Assembly: GCF_014653945.1 (NCBI RefSeq)
Contig: NZ_BNAU01000002.1
Location: forward strand, 801,914 to 865,913
Origin: Amycolatopsis deserti
GTDB lineage: Bacteria > Actinomycetota > Actinomycetes > Mycobacteriales > Pseudonocardiaceae
Length of the DNA: 64,000 bases
Direction of reading: 5' to 3'
Part shown: positions 52,806 through 61,500 of the stretch, piece after piece
How the letters are laid out: each line of letters begins with the position of its first letter
Position numbering within the stretch: position 1 is the stretch's first letter
Notes under the pieces: generated by a model
The model's input: only the letters and a program-made list of their open reading frames with translations
What the model was told of the DNA's origin: nothing
Databases searched by the model: none
Translations under genes and position numbers: made by a program

Positions 52806-53420
52806 GTGGACCACTCCAGCGCGAAGTCGGCGATCTCCTCCCAGCCCTCCTGGCCCACGATGTAGTGGGTGCGGCCGGGGAACTCGCGGAACTCGGTGAC
52901 GGCACCGGATTTGGCATAGCGCTTGAAGTTCTCGCGGTTGATCTTGGCCGGGACGATGTGGTCCCGCTCGCCGGCGATGATCAGCAGCGGCGCCCGGTCG
53001 GGCTTGCGGAAGTCGACGCGCAGCGGCGTTTTCGGGTTGACGTTGGCGAGTGCGCCGTCGAACAGGGACGCGCGCGGCGGCCGGCACGTGGTACCGGTCG
53101 TAGACGGCGCGGGATTCCTCGGCGGTGAGGGTGTTCGTGAAGGCGTAGTGGAACTGCTCCGGCGTCAGCGGGACGGCCTTGCGCAGGTTGAACGGGTTGC
53201 CCAGGACCGGCGCGGACGCCTTGAGCGTGCTCAGCGGCAGCCGCAGGACGCCGCGCACGGGGGCGGGATCGATCGCGACGCCCGCCGCGCCGAGGCCGCG
53301 GGACAGCAGCACCTGCACGATCGCGCCGCCGTAGGAGTGCCCCATGATGACCGGCGGCCGGTCGAGGGTGCGGATGGTTCTGTCGTAGTGATCGATGATC
53401 TTCGCGAGGCCCAGGTTCGC
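52796..53420 (-). pseudogene. Truncated, frameshifted alpha/beta hydrolase
   Basis: A remnant of an alpha/beta hydrolase. The first part reads RQANLGLAKIIDHYDRTIRT, IMGHSYGG (nucleophile) and on to RAVYDRYHVPAA. A frame change in the CGCGCGCG tract near 53075 leads to SLFDGALANVNPKTPLRVDF, AGERDHIVPAKINR (acid) and GRTHYIVGQEG (base His), ending at TAG 52796. The N-terminal region with the oxyanion loop is missing; the gene stops at a junction at about 53418-53427 with a truncated TetR gene on the opposite strand. So the triad residues survive, but the gene is broken twice. The frameshift could be a sequencing error; the N-terminal loss is not. Confidence 0.75.
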
Positions 53421-53426
53421 CTGCCG

Positions 53427-53891
53427 GTGGACCGGGTGATCGAGGAGGCCGAGGTCAGCCGGGCGACGTTCTACCGGCACTTTCCCGGCAAGGAGGAGCT
53501 GGTCCGGGCGTACCTGGAGCGGGAGGACGAGCGGATCCGGGCCCGTTTCGCCGAGGCGGCCCGATCGGCGGAGTCACCCGCCCAGCTGCCGGCCCTGGTG
53601 GCTGCTGCCCTGGGCGACGAGATCTGTGGTGCGGGCTTCCGAGGGTGCCCGTTCATCAACGCCGCGGCCGAGTACCCGGACAGAGGGCACCCGATCCACC
53701 AGGCGGTCGACACTCATCGGACTTGGTTCCGCCAGACCCTGACGGATACCCTGACCGCCGCCGGCCACCCCGACCCCGCCCACGCGGCGCAGGTGCTGAT
53801 CCTCCTCCGCGACGGCGCCATGGTGGGCGGCTACCTGGACGACCCGGAGCAGATCCGAACCACTCTGGAGAAGACAATCGCGCGGCTGTAG
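53427..53891 (+). pseudogene. TetR-family regulator lacking its N-terminus
   Basis: The frame from about 53427 reads VDRVIEEAEVSRATFYRHFP, GKEELVRAYLEREDERIRAR, ending EQIRTTLEKTIARL. The recognition helix and C-terminal ligand domain are intact, but the first helix and the usual 25-30 leading residues are absent. Upstream sequence is the broken hydrolase on the other strand. No ribosome site is visible. The two genes were probably once head-to-head with a promoter between. Confidence 0.7.
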
Positions 53892-53892
53892 T

Positions 53893-54088
53893 GGCCAGGT
53901 GGCTCAGCCACTCGCAGACCGTCGCGGCTCGCCGGCCCGGCGGATTGGCCCAGCCACTCAAGGCCGATTCGGTCCGCAAGCCACAAAAATGGCCAAGTGG
54001 CTCAGCCACACGCAGTCCGTTGACCCGCTGCGGGCAACGGATTGGTCCAGCCACTCGGCCAGCAGATTGGCCAGTCACGCGCCGAGCA
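53893..54088. repeat. Degenerate tandem repeat, 98-base period, with GTGGCTCAGCCAC palindromes
   Basis: Unit A starts at 53893 (GGCCAGGTGGCTCAGCCAC) and unit B at 53991 (GGCCAAGTGGCTCAGCCAC). Both carry a second shared block 49 bases later (GGATTGGCCCAGCCACTC, GGATTGGTCCAGCCACTC). The region 53892-54374 has no gene. The palindrome is at 53899-53911 and 53997-54009, and again at 54264-54276 and 54307-54319. Confidence 0.75.
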
Positions 54089-54263
54089 GATTGTCCGGCC
54101 ACCCGTCCAGCCCGGGACTTGCGGCGCCGGCTGCCCAGGAGCCTCACTGGTTCGGCCACTCAGCCAGGCTTGACCACTCGCCCACCGCGGCTTCTTCGCC
54201 GCTATGGCTCCCATAAGCCACTCGATACCGCGAGCGGCTTCCCTGCTGCGACGCTCAAATCCA

Positions 54264-54319
54264 GTGGCTGAGCCACTTTTCCACCGCAGCGAGGGGGAAT
54301 GGCTCTGTGGCTCAGCCAT
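54264..54319. repeat. Further GTGGCT-A/C-AGCCAC palindromes
   Basis: GTGGCTGAGCCAC (54264-54276) and GTGGCTCAGCCAT (54307-54319) are two more copies of the 13-base palindrome found in the 98-base repeat. They stand outside the tandem unit, so the motif is dispersed through this gap. Confidence 0.65.
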
Positions 54320-54374
54320 TTCCGGTCGGCACGGGGCCTTCCCGGGCGTCAGAGATGCAAGCTTTCCCGAAGCG

Positions 54375-54846
54375 TCAGGGGCGCTCGGCGCGAGCCTTCA
54401 GCCGTTGCAGGGTTGCGGCGATGTTGGCGCGGTTCTTGTCCTCGCGCTGCCAGACGCCCGTGACCAGCGAACTGGGCGCACGAAACCAACCCGGCCGCTT
54501 GTCCCACGTGCTCTCGACGACCACGCAGCCGTCGCCGGCCGGTTCGATGTCGTACTGCCACCGGGACACCGGGATGCCCAGCGACCGCACCTCGAAGGCG
54601 AACCGCTTCCCCGCATCGGCGTCGGTGATCGTGCTGATGGTGCTCCACAACCGCACACCGCGACGGGTTGATCCCGCGGAACCGCGCGCCCACCCGGGCG
54701 CCGGTCACTCCGCCGAGCCAGCGGAACCCGCTGTACTCCTCGGCCAGCTCAGCCAGCACGCTTGGATCGCTCACCAGGTCGTACACCCGCCCCGGCTCGG
54801 CACCGATCTCGATCCGGCCCGTGGCACTGGGCCCCGAGTGCGACAT
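54375..54846 (-). pseudogene. SRPBCC-family protein, frameshifted
   Basis: A START/Bet v1-like (SRPBCC, polyketide-cyclase-type) protein of about 157 residues. It begins MSHSGPSATGRIEIGAEPGR, VYDLVSDPSVLAELAEEYSG and breaks near 54664-54668. The second half follows in another frame: VRLWSTISTITDADAGKRFA, ending LQRLKARAERP. One extra G in a GGG run (54664-54666) would explain it. GAGGTG stands before the ATG at 54846. It may be a recent pseudogene or a sequencing error. Lipid or small-hydrophobic binding is the family's role. Confidence 0.75.
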
Positions 54847-54872
54847 GGACACCTCGCAACGTCGCGAACAGT

Positions 54873-54891
54873 TACATACCTACAGTATGTA
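54873..54891. promoter_or_regulatory. Inverted repeat TACATAC-N5-GTATGTA before the SRPBCC gene
   Basis: A perfect 7-base inverted repeat with a 5-base spacer lies about 25 bases upstream of the SRPBCC start, in an AT-richer patch. It looks like an operator for a dimeric regulator. The truncated TetR gene nearby might once have been the partner, but this is guesswork. Confidence 0.55.
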
Positions 54892-55273
54892 TCTCGATCG
54901 TGCGCGTCAACACTCGGTCACAGGGTCCCAGCCGGGGCGGCTGTGACGCGCGAGCTCTGGAGGAGTCGGTCCAGGTGACCACAGTGGATGATCGCGGCCG
55001 AGGCAGGCAGGTCGGCCCCGAGGGCTGCGGCACTCATCGCGCCAGCACCGGCCGAAACGAGCACGGCCGAACCCACAACCGCCGCAGCACACCTTGAAGC
55101 GCTAGGCCGGATTAGGCAGGGGCCAGAAGAACAGCGCTACTCCGTCAATCCCACCAAACCCCAGCGGTCGTCAGGAGCCGGCCACGCTCTCGCCCCTGCT
55201 CAAGCGGCTGGAGGCGCCCGCTAACCCATCAAACCCCAGCGGTCAACGCCGCTCAACCCACCAAGCCCAGTGA
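54892..55273. other. Gene-free gap with short repeats and a MarR-like fragment
   Basis: No intact gene is supported. CCCACCAAACCCCAGCGGTC (55150-55169), CCCATCAAACCCCAGCGGTC (55225-55244) and a weaker copy CCCACCAAGCCCAG (about 55257) repeat. Between the first two, 55178-55216 reads PATLSPLLKRLEA on the plus strand, the helix typical of MarR/OhrR proteins, as an isolated 13-codon fragment. Confidence 0.5.
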
Positions 55274-57679
55274 TCACCGCGGCTCAACCCCACCCAGCAA
55301 GCGCTTCCCCAGCTCCGCCGCCGCCTCCGTACCCAGCTCCTCGCACACCGCCAGCGCTTCCCGGCGGTGTTCCTCCGCCAGCACGCCCCGCTCGGTCGCC
55401 TCCAGTACCAGCACCAACTCAACCAGCGCCTGCGCCCGCTGCCACCGCGTCAGCACGTCCGTGAAAACCCCCAACGCCGCCCTCAGACAGTCCTCCGCCC
55501 GTCCGAGCCGTCCGGCCTCCCGCCACGCCGTGCCCTCCTGCACCGCGCATTCCGCGCCCGCCACCGTAAAACCGCCCTCGTCGAACAACGCCCGCGCGGT
55601 TCCGAACGCCTCCGCACCACCCGGCCAGTCCCCCGTCTCGGTGAGCGCCCGGCCCATCAGCTGGAACGTCAGCGCCCGGAAGAACCGGTACGTGAACGGG
55701 TTCGTGTCGTCGCGATACCGGTCGGTGTCGGCGAGCACCTCCCGGTGCACCAGCAGCGCCTCCCGCGGACGGCCGACCGCGCACAACACCTTCCCCAGCA
55801 CGTTCCGGATCGAGCCCTGCCCCATCCAGAAGTCCATGTCCGCCAAGCCGACCGCCCGCTCGACGTGGTCCAGCGCCTCCGACGGCCGCCCCAACCTCAG
55901 CAGCACCGAACCGAGGTAACCGAGCGCCCACGTCTGCTCCCGCCGGTCGCCGATCTCCGTCGCGATCTCCAGCGCTTCCCGGTGCGCGGCGCGGCCACCC
56001 TCGTTGTCCCCCAGGCAGTAGTACCGCGCCCAGCCGAGGAAATTCAGCAGCACCGCCTCGTCGGCCCGGCTGCCCAGCGCCCGCGCCGCCTCGACGCCGA
56101 GCGCGAACACCTCCTCCCACGGCAGCTGCTGGATCCGGCCGTCCGAGAACCAGTGCAGCGCGCGGGCCAGGTCCACCACCTGCCGGGACTTGCCCCGCGC
56201 GAGCGCGATTCGTTGCGCGGCGAGCCAGTTCGCGGCCTCCGCGTCGAGCCAGGCGCCGGCCTCCTCGCGCGTGGCGAACCGGCTCGCCTCCACCGAATCC
56301 CGCAGCGCGTCCGGGTAGAACAGTCGCCCGGCCTCGATTCCGGTGTCCAGCAGGTGATCCAGCACCGAACACATCGCGGTCGAGGCCGAGCCGGCCTCCT
56401 CCTCGGCCGCCAGCCGCTCCCGCGCGAACAGGCGGATCAGGTCGTGGAACGTGTAGCGACCGGGCACGCTCCCGGCCTGCAGGAGGTTCGCGTCGACCAG
56501 TTCGTCGATGTGGGCGCGCACATCCGCAGTCGCCATGCCGGTGGCGACGCTCGCCAGATCGGCCCCGAAGTCCGGCCCCGGGATCACCGCGAGACGGCGG
56601 AACACCATCCGCGCGGCCGGGGACAGCCGCCGGTGGGACATCTCGAACGCCGACCGCACCCGCAGATCCCCCGCCGACAACGCCGCCAGGCGCGTGTTCT
56701 CGTCGCGCAACTGGTCGACCAGGTAGGCGATCGTCCAGTGTGGACGACTCGCCAACCGGTTGCCCGCGATCCGCACCGCCAGCGGCAGGTTCCCGCACAG
56801 CTCCGCCAGTTCCACGGCCGCCTCCGGTTCGGCGCGGACCCGGTCCGGCCCGGCGATCGCCGCGACGAGCGCCGAGGCGTCCGCGGTCTCCAGCGGTCGC
56901 AGCCACAACCAGCGCGCCGACTCCAGCCCGGCCAGCGCGCGACGGCAGGTGATGAGCGTCAGGCAGCCGGTCGCGACCGCCAGCAGCGGGCGGACCTGAG
57001 CCTCGTCGGCGGCGTTGTCCAGCAGCACCAGGACCCGGCGGCCGGCCAGCAGCGACCGGAACAACGCGGACTGCTCGGCGACCGTGGCCGGGATGTCCGC
57101 CGCCGGCACGTGCAGGCCGCGCAGCAGGACGTCCAGCGCCGCGCGCGGGGTGACCGGCTGGTCGTCCATGCCACGCAGGTCGACCGACAGGAAGCCGTCC
57201 GGGAACTCGCCGGCCAGCAGGTGCGCGGCCGTGCGGGCCAGCGCGGTCTTGCCGACGCCCGGGTGCCCGACCAGCGACACGACCACGCCGCTCGGGACGG
57301 TCAGCGCATCGGTGGCGGCGCGGCGCAGCGTGGCCAGCTCGGAGTCGCGGCCCACCAGGTCCGGCACCGCGGCCGGCGGCGGCCCGGCGAACGGCGCTGG
57401 TCTGGACCTGCGGCGGCGGCCGTCGCGGGCGGCGGCCAGGAAGTCCTCGCGGGCGCCGCCGGTCAGCCCGAGCGCGTCGGCGAGGGCCTCGGTGGAGCGG
57501 CGCTGGGCAGCGCGGGCCCGGCCGCGTTCCAGGTCGGACAGGGCGCGGACGCTGACACCCGAGGCCTGGGCGAGGTCGGCCTGGGTGAGCCGGGCCGAGC
57601 GGCGATGGCGTAGCAGCAGCTCACCGAAGGTCGGACCCTCCCCCGGCGACCCTATGTCCAGTGTCTCGCTCACCGCCAC
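55274..57679 (-). CDS. HTH-NB-ARC-TPR regulator (STAND, AfsR-like without SARP domain)
   Basis: An 801-residue STAND protein. Residues about 18-75: XRE-type HTH (RLTQADLAQASGVSVRALSD). About 110-400: NB-ARC ATPase with P-loop VGHPGVGKTALA, Walker B VLVLLDNAADEAQ and CRRALAGL. About 500-790: TPR repeats (RAAHREALEIATEIGDRREQ, WALGYLGSVLLRLGRPSEAL). Such proteins act as ATP-gated switches controlling secondary metabolism or development. GTG 57679 is used; GTG 57673 is an alternative. It is divergent from the LuxR-type gene. It has no winged-helix SARP/BTAD part, unlike the next gene. Confidence 0.9.
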   Translation of the reverse strand: MAVSETLDIGSPGEGPTFGELLLRHRRSARLTQADLAQASGVSVRALSDLERGRARAAQRRSTEALADALGLTGGAREDFLAAARDGRRRRSRPAPFAGPPPAAVPDLVGRDSELATLRRAATDALTVPSGVVVSLVGHPGVGKTALARTAAHLLAGEFPDGFLSVDLRGMDDQPVTPRAALDVLLRGLHVPAADIPATVAEQSALFRSLLAGRRVLVLLDNAADEAQVRPLLAVATGCLTLITCRRALAGLESARWLWLRPLETADASALVAAIAGPDRVRAEPEAAVELAELCGNLPLAVRIAGNRLASRPHWTIAYLVDQLRDENTRLAALSAGDLRVRSAFEMSHRRLSPAARMVFRRLAVIPGPDFGADLASVATGMATADVRAHIDELVDANLLQAGSVPGRYTFHDLIRLFARERLAAEEEAGSASTAMCSVLDHLLDTGIEAGRLFYPDALRDSVEASRFATREEAGAWLDAEAANWLAAQRIALARGKSRQVVDLARALHWFSDGRIQQLPWEEVFALGVEAARALGSRADEAVLLNFLGWARYYCLGDNEGGRAAHREALEIATEIGDRREQTWALGYLGSVLLRLGRPSEALDHVERAVGLADMDFWMGQGSIRNVLGKVLCAVGRPREALLVHREVLADTDRYRDDTNPFTYRFFRALTFQLMGRALTETGDWPGGAEAFGTARALFDEGGFTVAGAECAVQEGTAWREAGRLGRAEDCLRAALGVFTDVLTRWQRAQALVELVLVLEATERGVLAEEHRREALAVCEELGTEAAAELGKRLLGGVEPR

Positions 57680-57686
57680 CCATTAA

Positions 57687-57720
57687 ACCGGCAGAACTGC
57701 GCGAGCCGAAACCTGCCGGT
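57687..57720. promoter_or_regulatory. Inverted repeat ACCGGCAG-N18-CTGCCGGT in divergent promoter
   Basis: An 8-base inverted repeat with an 18-base spacer lies in the 85-base gap between the STAND regulator and the LuxR-type gene. It may be a shared operator or just a chance palindrome in GC-rich DNA. Confidence 0.4.
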
Positions 57721-57764
57721 GCTTCCGCCTGGTTCCCCCGGCATCGGTACGGTTAGGTGGCCCT

Positions 57765-58454
57765 ATGCCGTTGCGCACCGCTACGCGGGAGATCCCCGGC
57801 GGCCGGCCCGCCACCCGCCTGCACGCCGTTCCGGCGGCCGACCGCGCCGTGGTCCGCGTCGCCGTGCTGGCCGACGACGTGTTCCTGCGCGCGGGCCTGC
57901 TCAGCGAGATCCAGGGCAAACCGGGCATCCACGTGGTCACCGGACCGCCCTCGTCGGCCGACGTCGTGGTCGCGATGACCGGGTCGGCGGCGGATCTGCC
58001 GGACCTGGTGGCCGACGCCCCGACCAACGCGCGGCTGGTGCTGATCACGGGCACGCCCCGCCCGGCGGAGCTGTGGACGGCGATCGAGAACGGCCTGGTG
58101 GTGCTGATCCCGCGCGCGGAGCTGACGACGACCCGGCTGCTGCGCGCGATCGCCGACGCGCACCAGGGTCACGGCCACCTGCCGGCCGAGCAGCTGGGCC
58201 AGGTGCTGCACGGGCTGGCCCGCCTGCAGCGCGAGGTGCTGGCGCCGCGGGAGCTGATGCTGAACGGGTTGTCGCGCCGGGAAACCGAGGTGCTGCGGCG
58301 GCTCGCCGACGGCCAGGACACGGCCGAGATCGCCGCGGAAATGTCCTATTCGGAGCGGACGGTGAAGAACATCCTGCACAGCCTCACCAGCCGGCTCGGC
58401 TTGCGCAACCGCACGCACGCGGTGTCCTACGCGCTGCGCAACGGGCTCATCTGA
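57765..58454 (+). CDS. LuxR-family regulator with degenerate receiver-like domain
   Basis: A 229-residue protein. Residues about 165-228 are a LuxR HTH (LSRRETEVLRRLADGQDTAE, MSYSERTVKNILHSLTSRLG). The N-terminal part (VVRVAVLADDVFLRAGLLSE) keeps a receiver-like fold, but the phosphoacceptor strand reads DVVVAMTGSAADL without a convincing Asp. So phosphorylation is doubtful, and it may be an atypical response regulator. The ATG has AGGTGG upstream. It lies among three AfsR-like regulators. Confidence 0.85.
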   Translation: MPLRTATREIPGGRPATRLHAVPAADRAVVRVAVLADDVFLRAGLLSEIQGKPGIHVVTGPPSSADVVVAMTGSAADLPDLVADAPTNARLVLITGTPRPAELWTAIENGLVVLIPRAELTTTRLLRAIADAHQGHGHLPAEQLGQVLHGLARLQREVLAPRELMLNGLSRRETEVLRRLADGQDTAEIAAEMSYSERTVKNILHSLTSRLGLRNRTHAVSYALRNGLI

Positions 58455-58480
58455 CTTAACGTCCACCGTGGACGGTGGTG

Positions 58481-58520
58481 GCGGACACGCCGAGGCGAGG
58501 CGGCGCCTCGGCGTGTCCGC
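58481..58520. terminator. Bidirectional hairpin terminator
   Basis: A perfect 17-base stem (GCGGACACGCCGAGGCG with CGCCTCGGCGTGTCCGC) and 6-base loop lies between the convergent LuxR-type gene (stop at 58454) and the AfsR-like gene (stop at 58565). A small palindrome GTCCACCGTGGAC (58461-58473) precedes it. Confidence 0.85.
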
Positions 58521-58564
58521 TGGTCCCGGGGCGGGCGATGGCCGCGCCGGGAGTCTGGGTTCGG

Positions 58565-61500
58565 TTACGCGACCGACGTCACGGGCCAGCGGTCTCCGGT
58601 GAACTCGCGCAGCTCGGCCGCCTCCGGCGTGCCCAGCTCGTCGAACAGCGCGTAGGCGCGGCGCCAGTAGTCCTGCGCCAGCCCGGCCCGCGCGGCGCAC
58701 CGGTGCAGTTCCGCCAGCTCGTTGAGAGCCCGCGCCTGCTGGTACCGCTCGCCGCGGTTGATCGCGGTGCGCAGGCCGGCCTCGATCAGGTCCGCGGCGG
58801 TCAGCAGGTCGCCGATGTCGCGGTGCACGCCCCCGAAGTCGACGAGCACCTCGCTCTCCGTCGCCGGGCCGCTGACCGTGCGGACGATCCGCAGCGCCTC
58901 GTTGAGGTTGCCGAGCGCGTCGTCGAACCGGCCGGTCCGGCGGTAGGTGTTGCCGAGCCGGTGCCGCGCGTAGGCGATCCGCGGCTCCAGGCCGTGCGCC
59001 TCGGCGAGATCGACGGCCTCCTTCAGGTGCTCGATCGCCTCGCGGTGCCGGCCCAGCCGCCGCCACGCGTCACCGAGGTCGGCCAGCGCGCCGCTTTCGG
59101 CGTCCGGGTCACCGGCCTGCCGGGACAGCACCAGCGCGTGCCGGTACTGGTCGACGGCCTCATCGAGCCGGCCGAGCGTGGCCAGCGTGGCGCCGAGGTT
59201 CGCCGCGACAGCGGCCTCCAGGCGCGGGTCGCCCGCGCAGCGCGGGCCCGCCGCGCGGAACAGCCGCAGCGCCTCGGGGAACTCGCCGACGCGGTGGCAC
59301 AGCACGCCCAGCGCGGTCAGCGACGTGGCTTCCAGTTCGCGCTCGCCGTTCTCGCGGTGCAGGTCGATCGCGCGCAGGAACTGCTCGCGCGCGTCGGCGG
59401 CGCGGCCGTGGTGCAGGTAGGCCGCCGCGAGGTCGGAGCGGGTGTGAGCCTCGCCGACGCGGTCCTGCGCGGCGGTCGCGGCCGCCAGCGCGGCCTCGTG
59501 CGTGTGGACCCAGTCGTGGTCGTGGCTGTAGCCGTAGAGGTACAGGTACGCGCGCAGGCACCGGGTGAGCTGCCAGGCGTGCGTCGGCCAGCCCTGCTCG
59601 GCGGCCAGGCTCACCGCCGCGATCAGGCCCGGCCGCTCGGCTTCCAGCCACCGCTTCGCCGCCTCGCGGTCGGGCAGCACGGGACCGTGCGCGGGCGCGG
59701 CGCCGGTGAGCGGGATGTGCTTGGCCGGGTAGATCAGCTGCGTGGCGCGGGCCGCGGTGTGCAGGTAGAAGTCGAGGACGCGGGTGATCGCGGCGCGCCG
59801 CGCCGGCTCCGGCTCGTGGTCGCGGGCCAGACCGCGCGCGTACTCGGCGAGCAGGTTGTGCAACCGGTACCGGTCGCGGGTGACGACGGTGACCAGGTTT
59901 TCGTCCACGAGACGGTCCAGCAGCCACCTCGCCCGCGCCGGGGTCAGCCCGGCCAGCGCGCCGACCGACTCGGGCGTGAAGTCCGCGCCGGGGTGCAGGC
60001 CCAGCAGGCGGAACAGGCGTTGTTCGTCGGCCACCAATGCCTGATAGGACAGTTCGAAAACCGCGCGCAGGCGGCGGCTGCCGGCGGCCAGTTCGTCGAT
60101 GCGGTCACCGGTTTCGGCCAGCCGGGCGGCGAGGTCGGCGACCGTCCACGTTGGACGCGACTGCAGGCGGCGGGCGGCGAGCGCGACGGCCATCGGCAGC
60201 CACCCGCACAGCTCGCCCACGCGCCGTGCCGCTTCGGGTTCATTTTCCACCCGCTTGGCGCCGACGACCCGGACGAGCAGTTCGCGGGCCTCGGCCGGGG
60301 TGAAGACGTCCAGCGGCAGGGTGCGGGCGCCGTCGAGGGCGAGCGCGCGGCGGCTGGTGACCAGGACGAGGTTGGTCGGGCCGGCCGGGAGCAGGGGCAG
60401 GATCTGGTCCTCGCTGGCCGCGTTGTCCAGCAGCACCAGGACATCGCGGCCGTAGACGCGGTCGCGGTAGAGGGAGGCGCGCTCGTCGAGGCTGGGCGGG
60501 ATCTGGTCGCCGGGCACGCCGAGCAGGCGCAGGAACGAGGCGAGCACCGCGGCCGGGTCGGCGGGCGGCTGGTCGGAGTGTCCGCGCAGGTCGACGTAGA
60601 GCTGGCAGTCGCCGTAGCGGCCCTCGGCCAGCAGCTGGTGCGCGACGTGCACGGCGAGGCGGGTCTTGCCGACGCCGGCCATGCCCTCGATGAGCGCGAT
60701 GCCGACCGCGGTGCCGCCGTCGATCGCGCGGAGACCGTCCCGCAGGGTGGTCAGCTCGGTCTCGCGGCCGCTGAAGTCGGCGGTGTCCAGCGGCAGCTGG
60801 CGGTGGGCGCTAACCGGGGCGAACTCCGGGCGCGCGACCTCCTGGCGCAGCACGCGCTGGTAGGCGGTGGCGAGTTCGGGGCCGGGGTCAGCGCCGAGTT
60901 CGGTGGCGAGGCGGCGGCGCAGCGTGTCGAACACGTCCAGCGCGGCGGCCTGCTGACCGCTGCCGGCGAGGGCGATCATGAGGCGCGCGTGGACGGCCTC
61001 GTGGAGCGGGTCGGCCTCGGCGACGCGCTGGAGGAGCGGCAGGACCTCCTGATAGCGGCCGAGATCGGAGGCGGCGCCCGCGTACTCGACGACGACGGCC
61101 CGGTACTCCCGCACGAGCGCGACGACGATCGGGTGGGATTCCAGCGCGCTCAGGCCTTCGAGTGGTTCGCCGCGCCAGAGGCCCACGGCTTCGGCGAAGA
61201 GGCCGCACGCTTCGGCGAGTTCGCCTTCCTCGCGGACGTGCCGGGCGCGGGCGACGAGCTGGCGGAAGAGGAGCAGGTCGTGCTGGCCCTCGGCGACCTT
61301 GAGCTGGTAGCCGCCGCGGGCGGAAACGATGAAACCGTTTTCCGGGTCGGCCTGGAGGCGGCGGCGCAGGCGGGAGATGCGGGACTGGAGGAGGTCGACG
61401 GTGCCGTAGTCGGGCTGGTCGCCCCAGACGGCCTCGACGAGCGCGTCCCGGCCGACGGGGGTGTTCGGGGAGAGCGCGAGGAGGGCGAGGAGGGTGCGCT

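Noticed and set aside
52923-53891. A 322-codon frame giving the TetR remnant a longer N-terminus
   Set aside because: The added residues are antisense to the hydrolase remnant and give no first HTH helix.
49784-54088. Possible CRISPR arrays at the 105-, 98- and 30-base repeats
   Set aside because: Units are adjacent with no unique spacers, repeats are too long or include coding ends, and no cas genes are present.
54940-55110. A minus-strand small frame with an Ala/Gly/Val-rich translation that looks membrane-like
   Set aside because: No ribosome site, short, and inside a debris-rich gap; the composition is what random GC-rich DNA gives.
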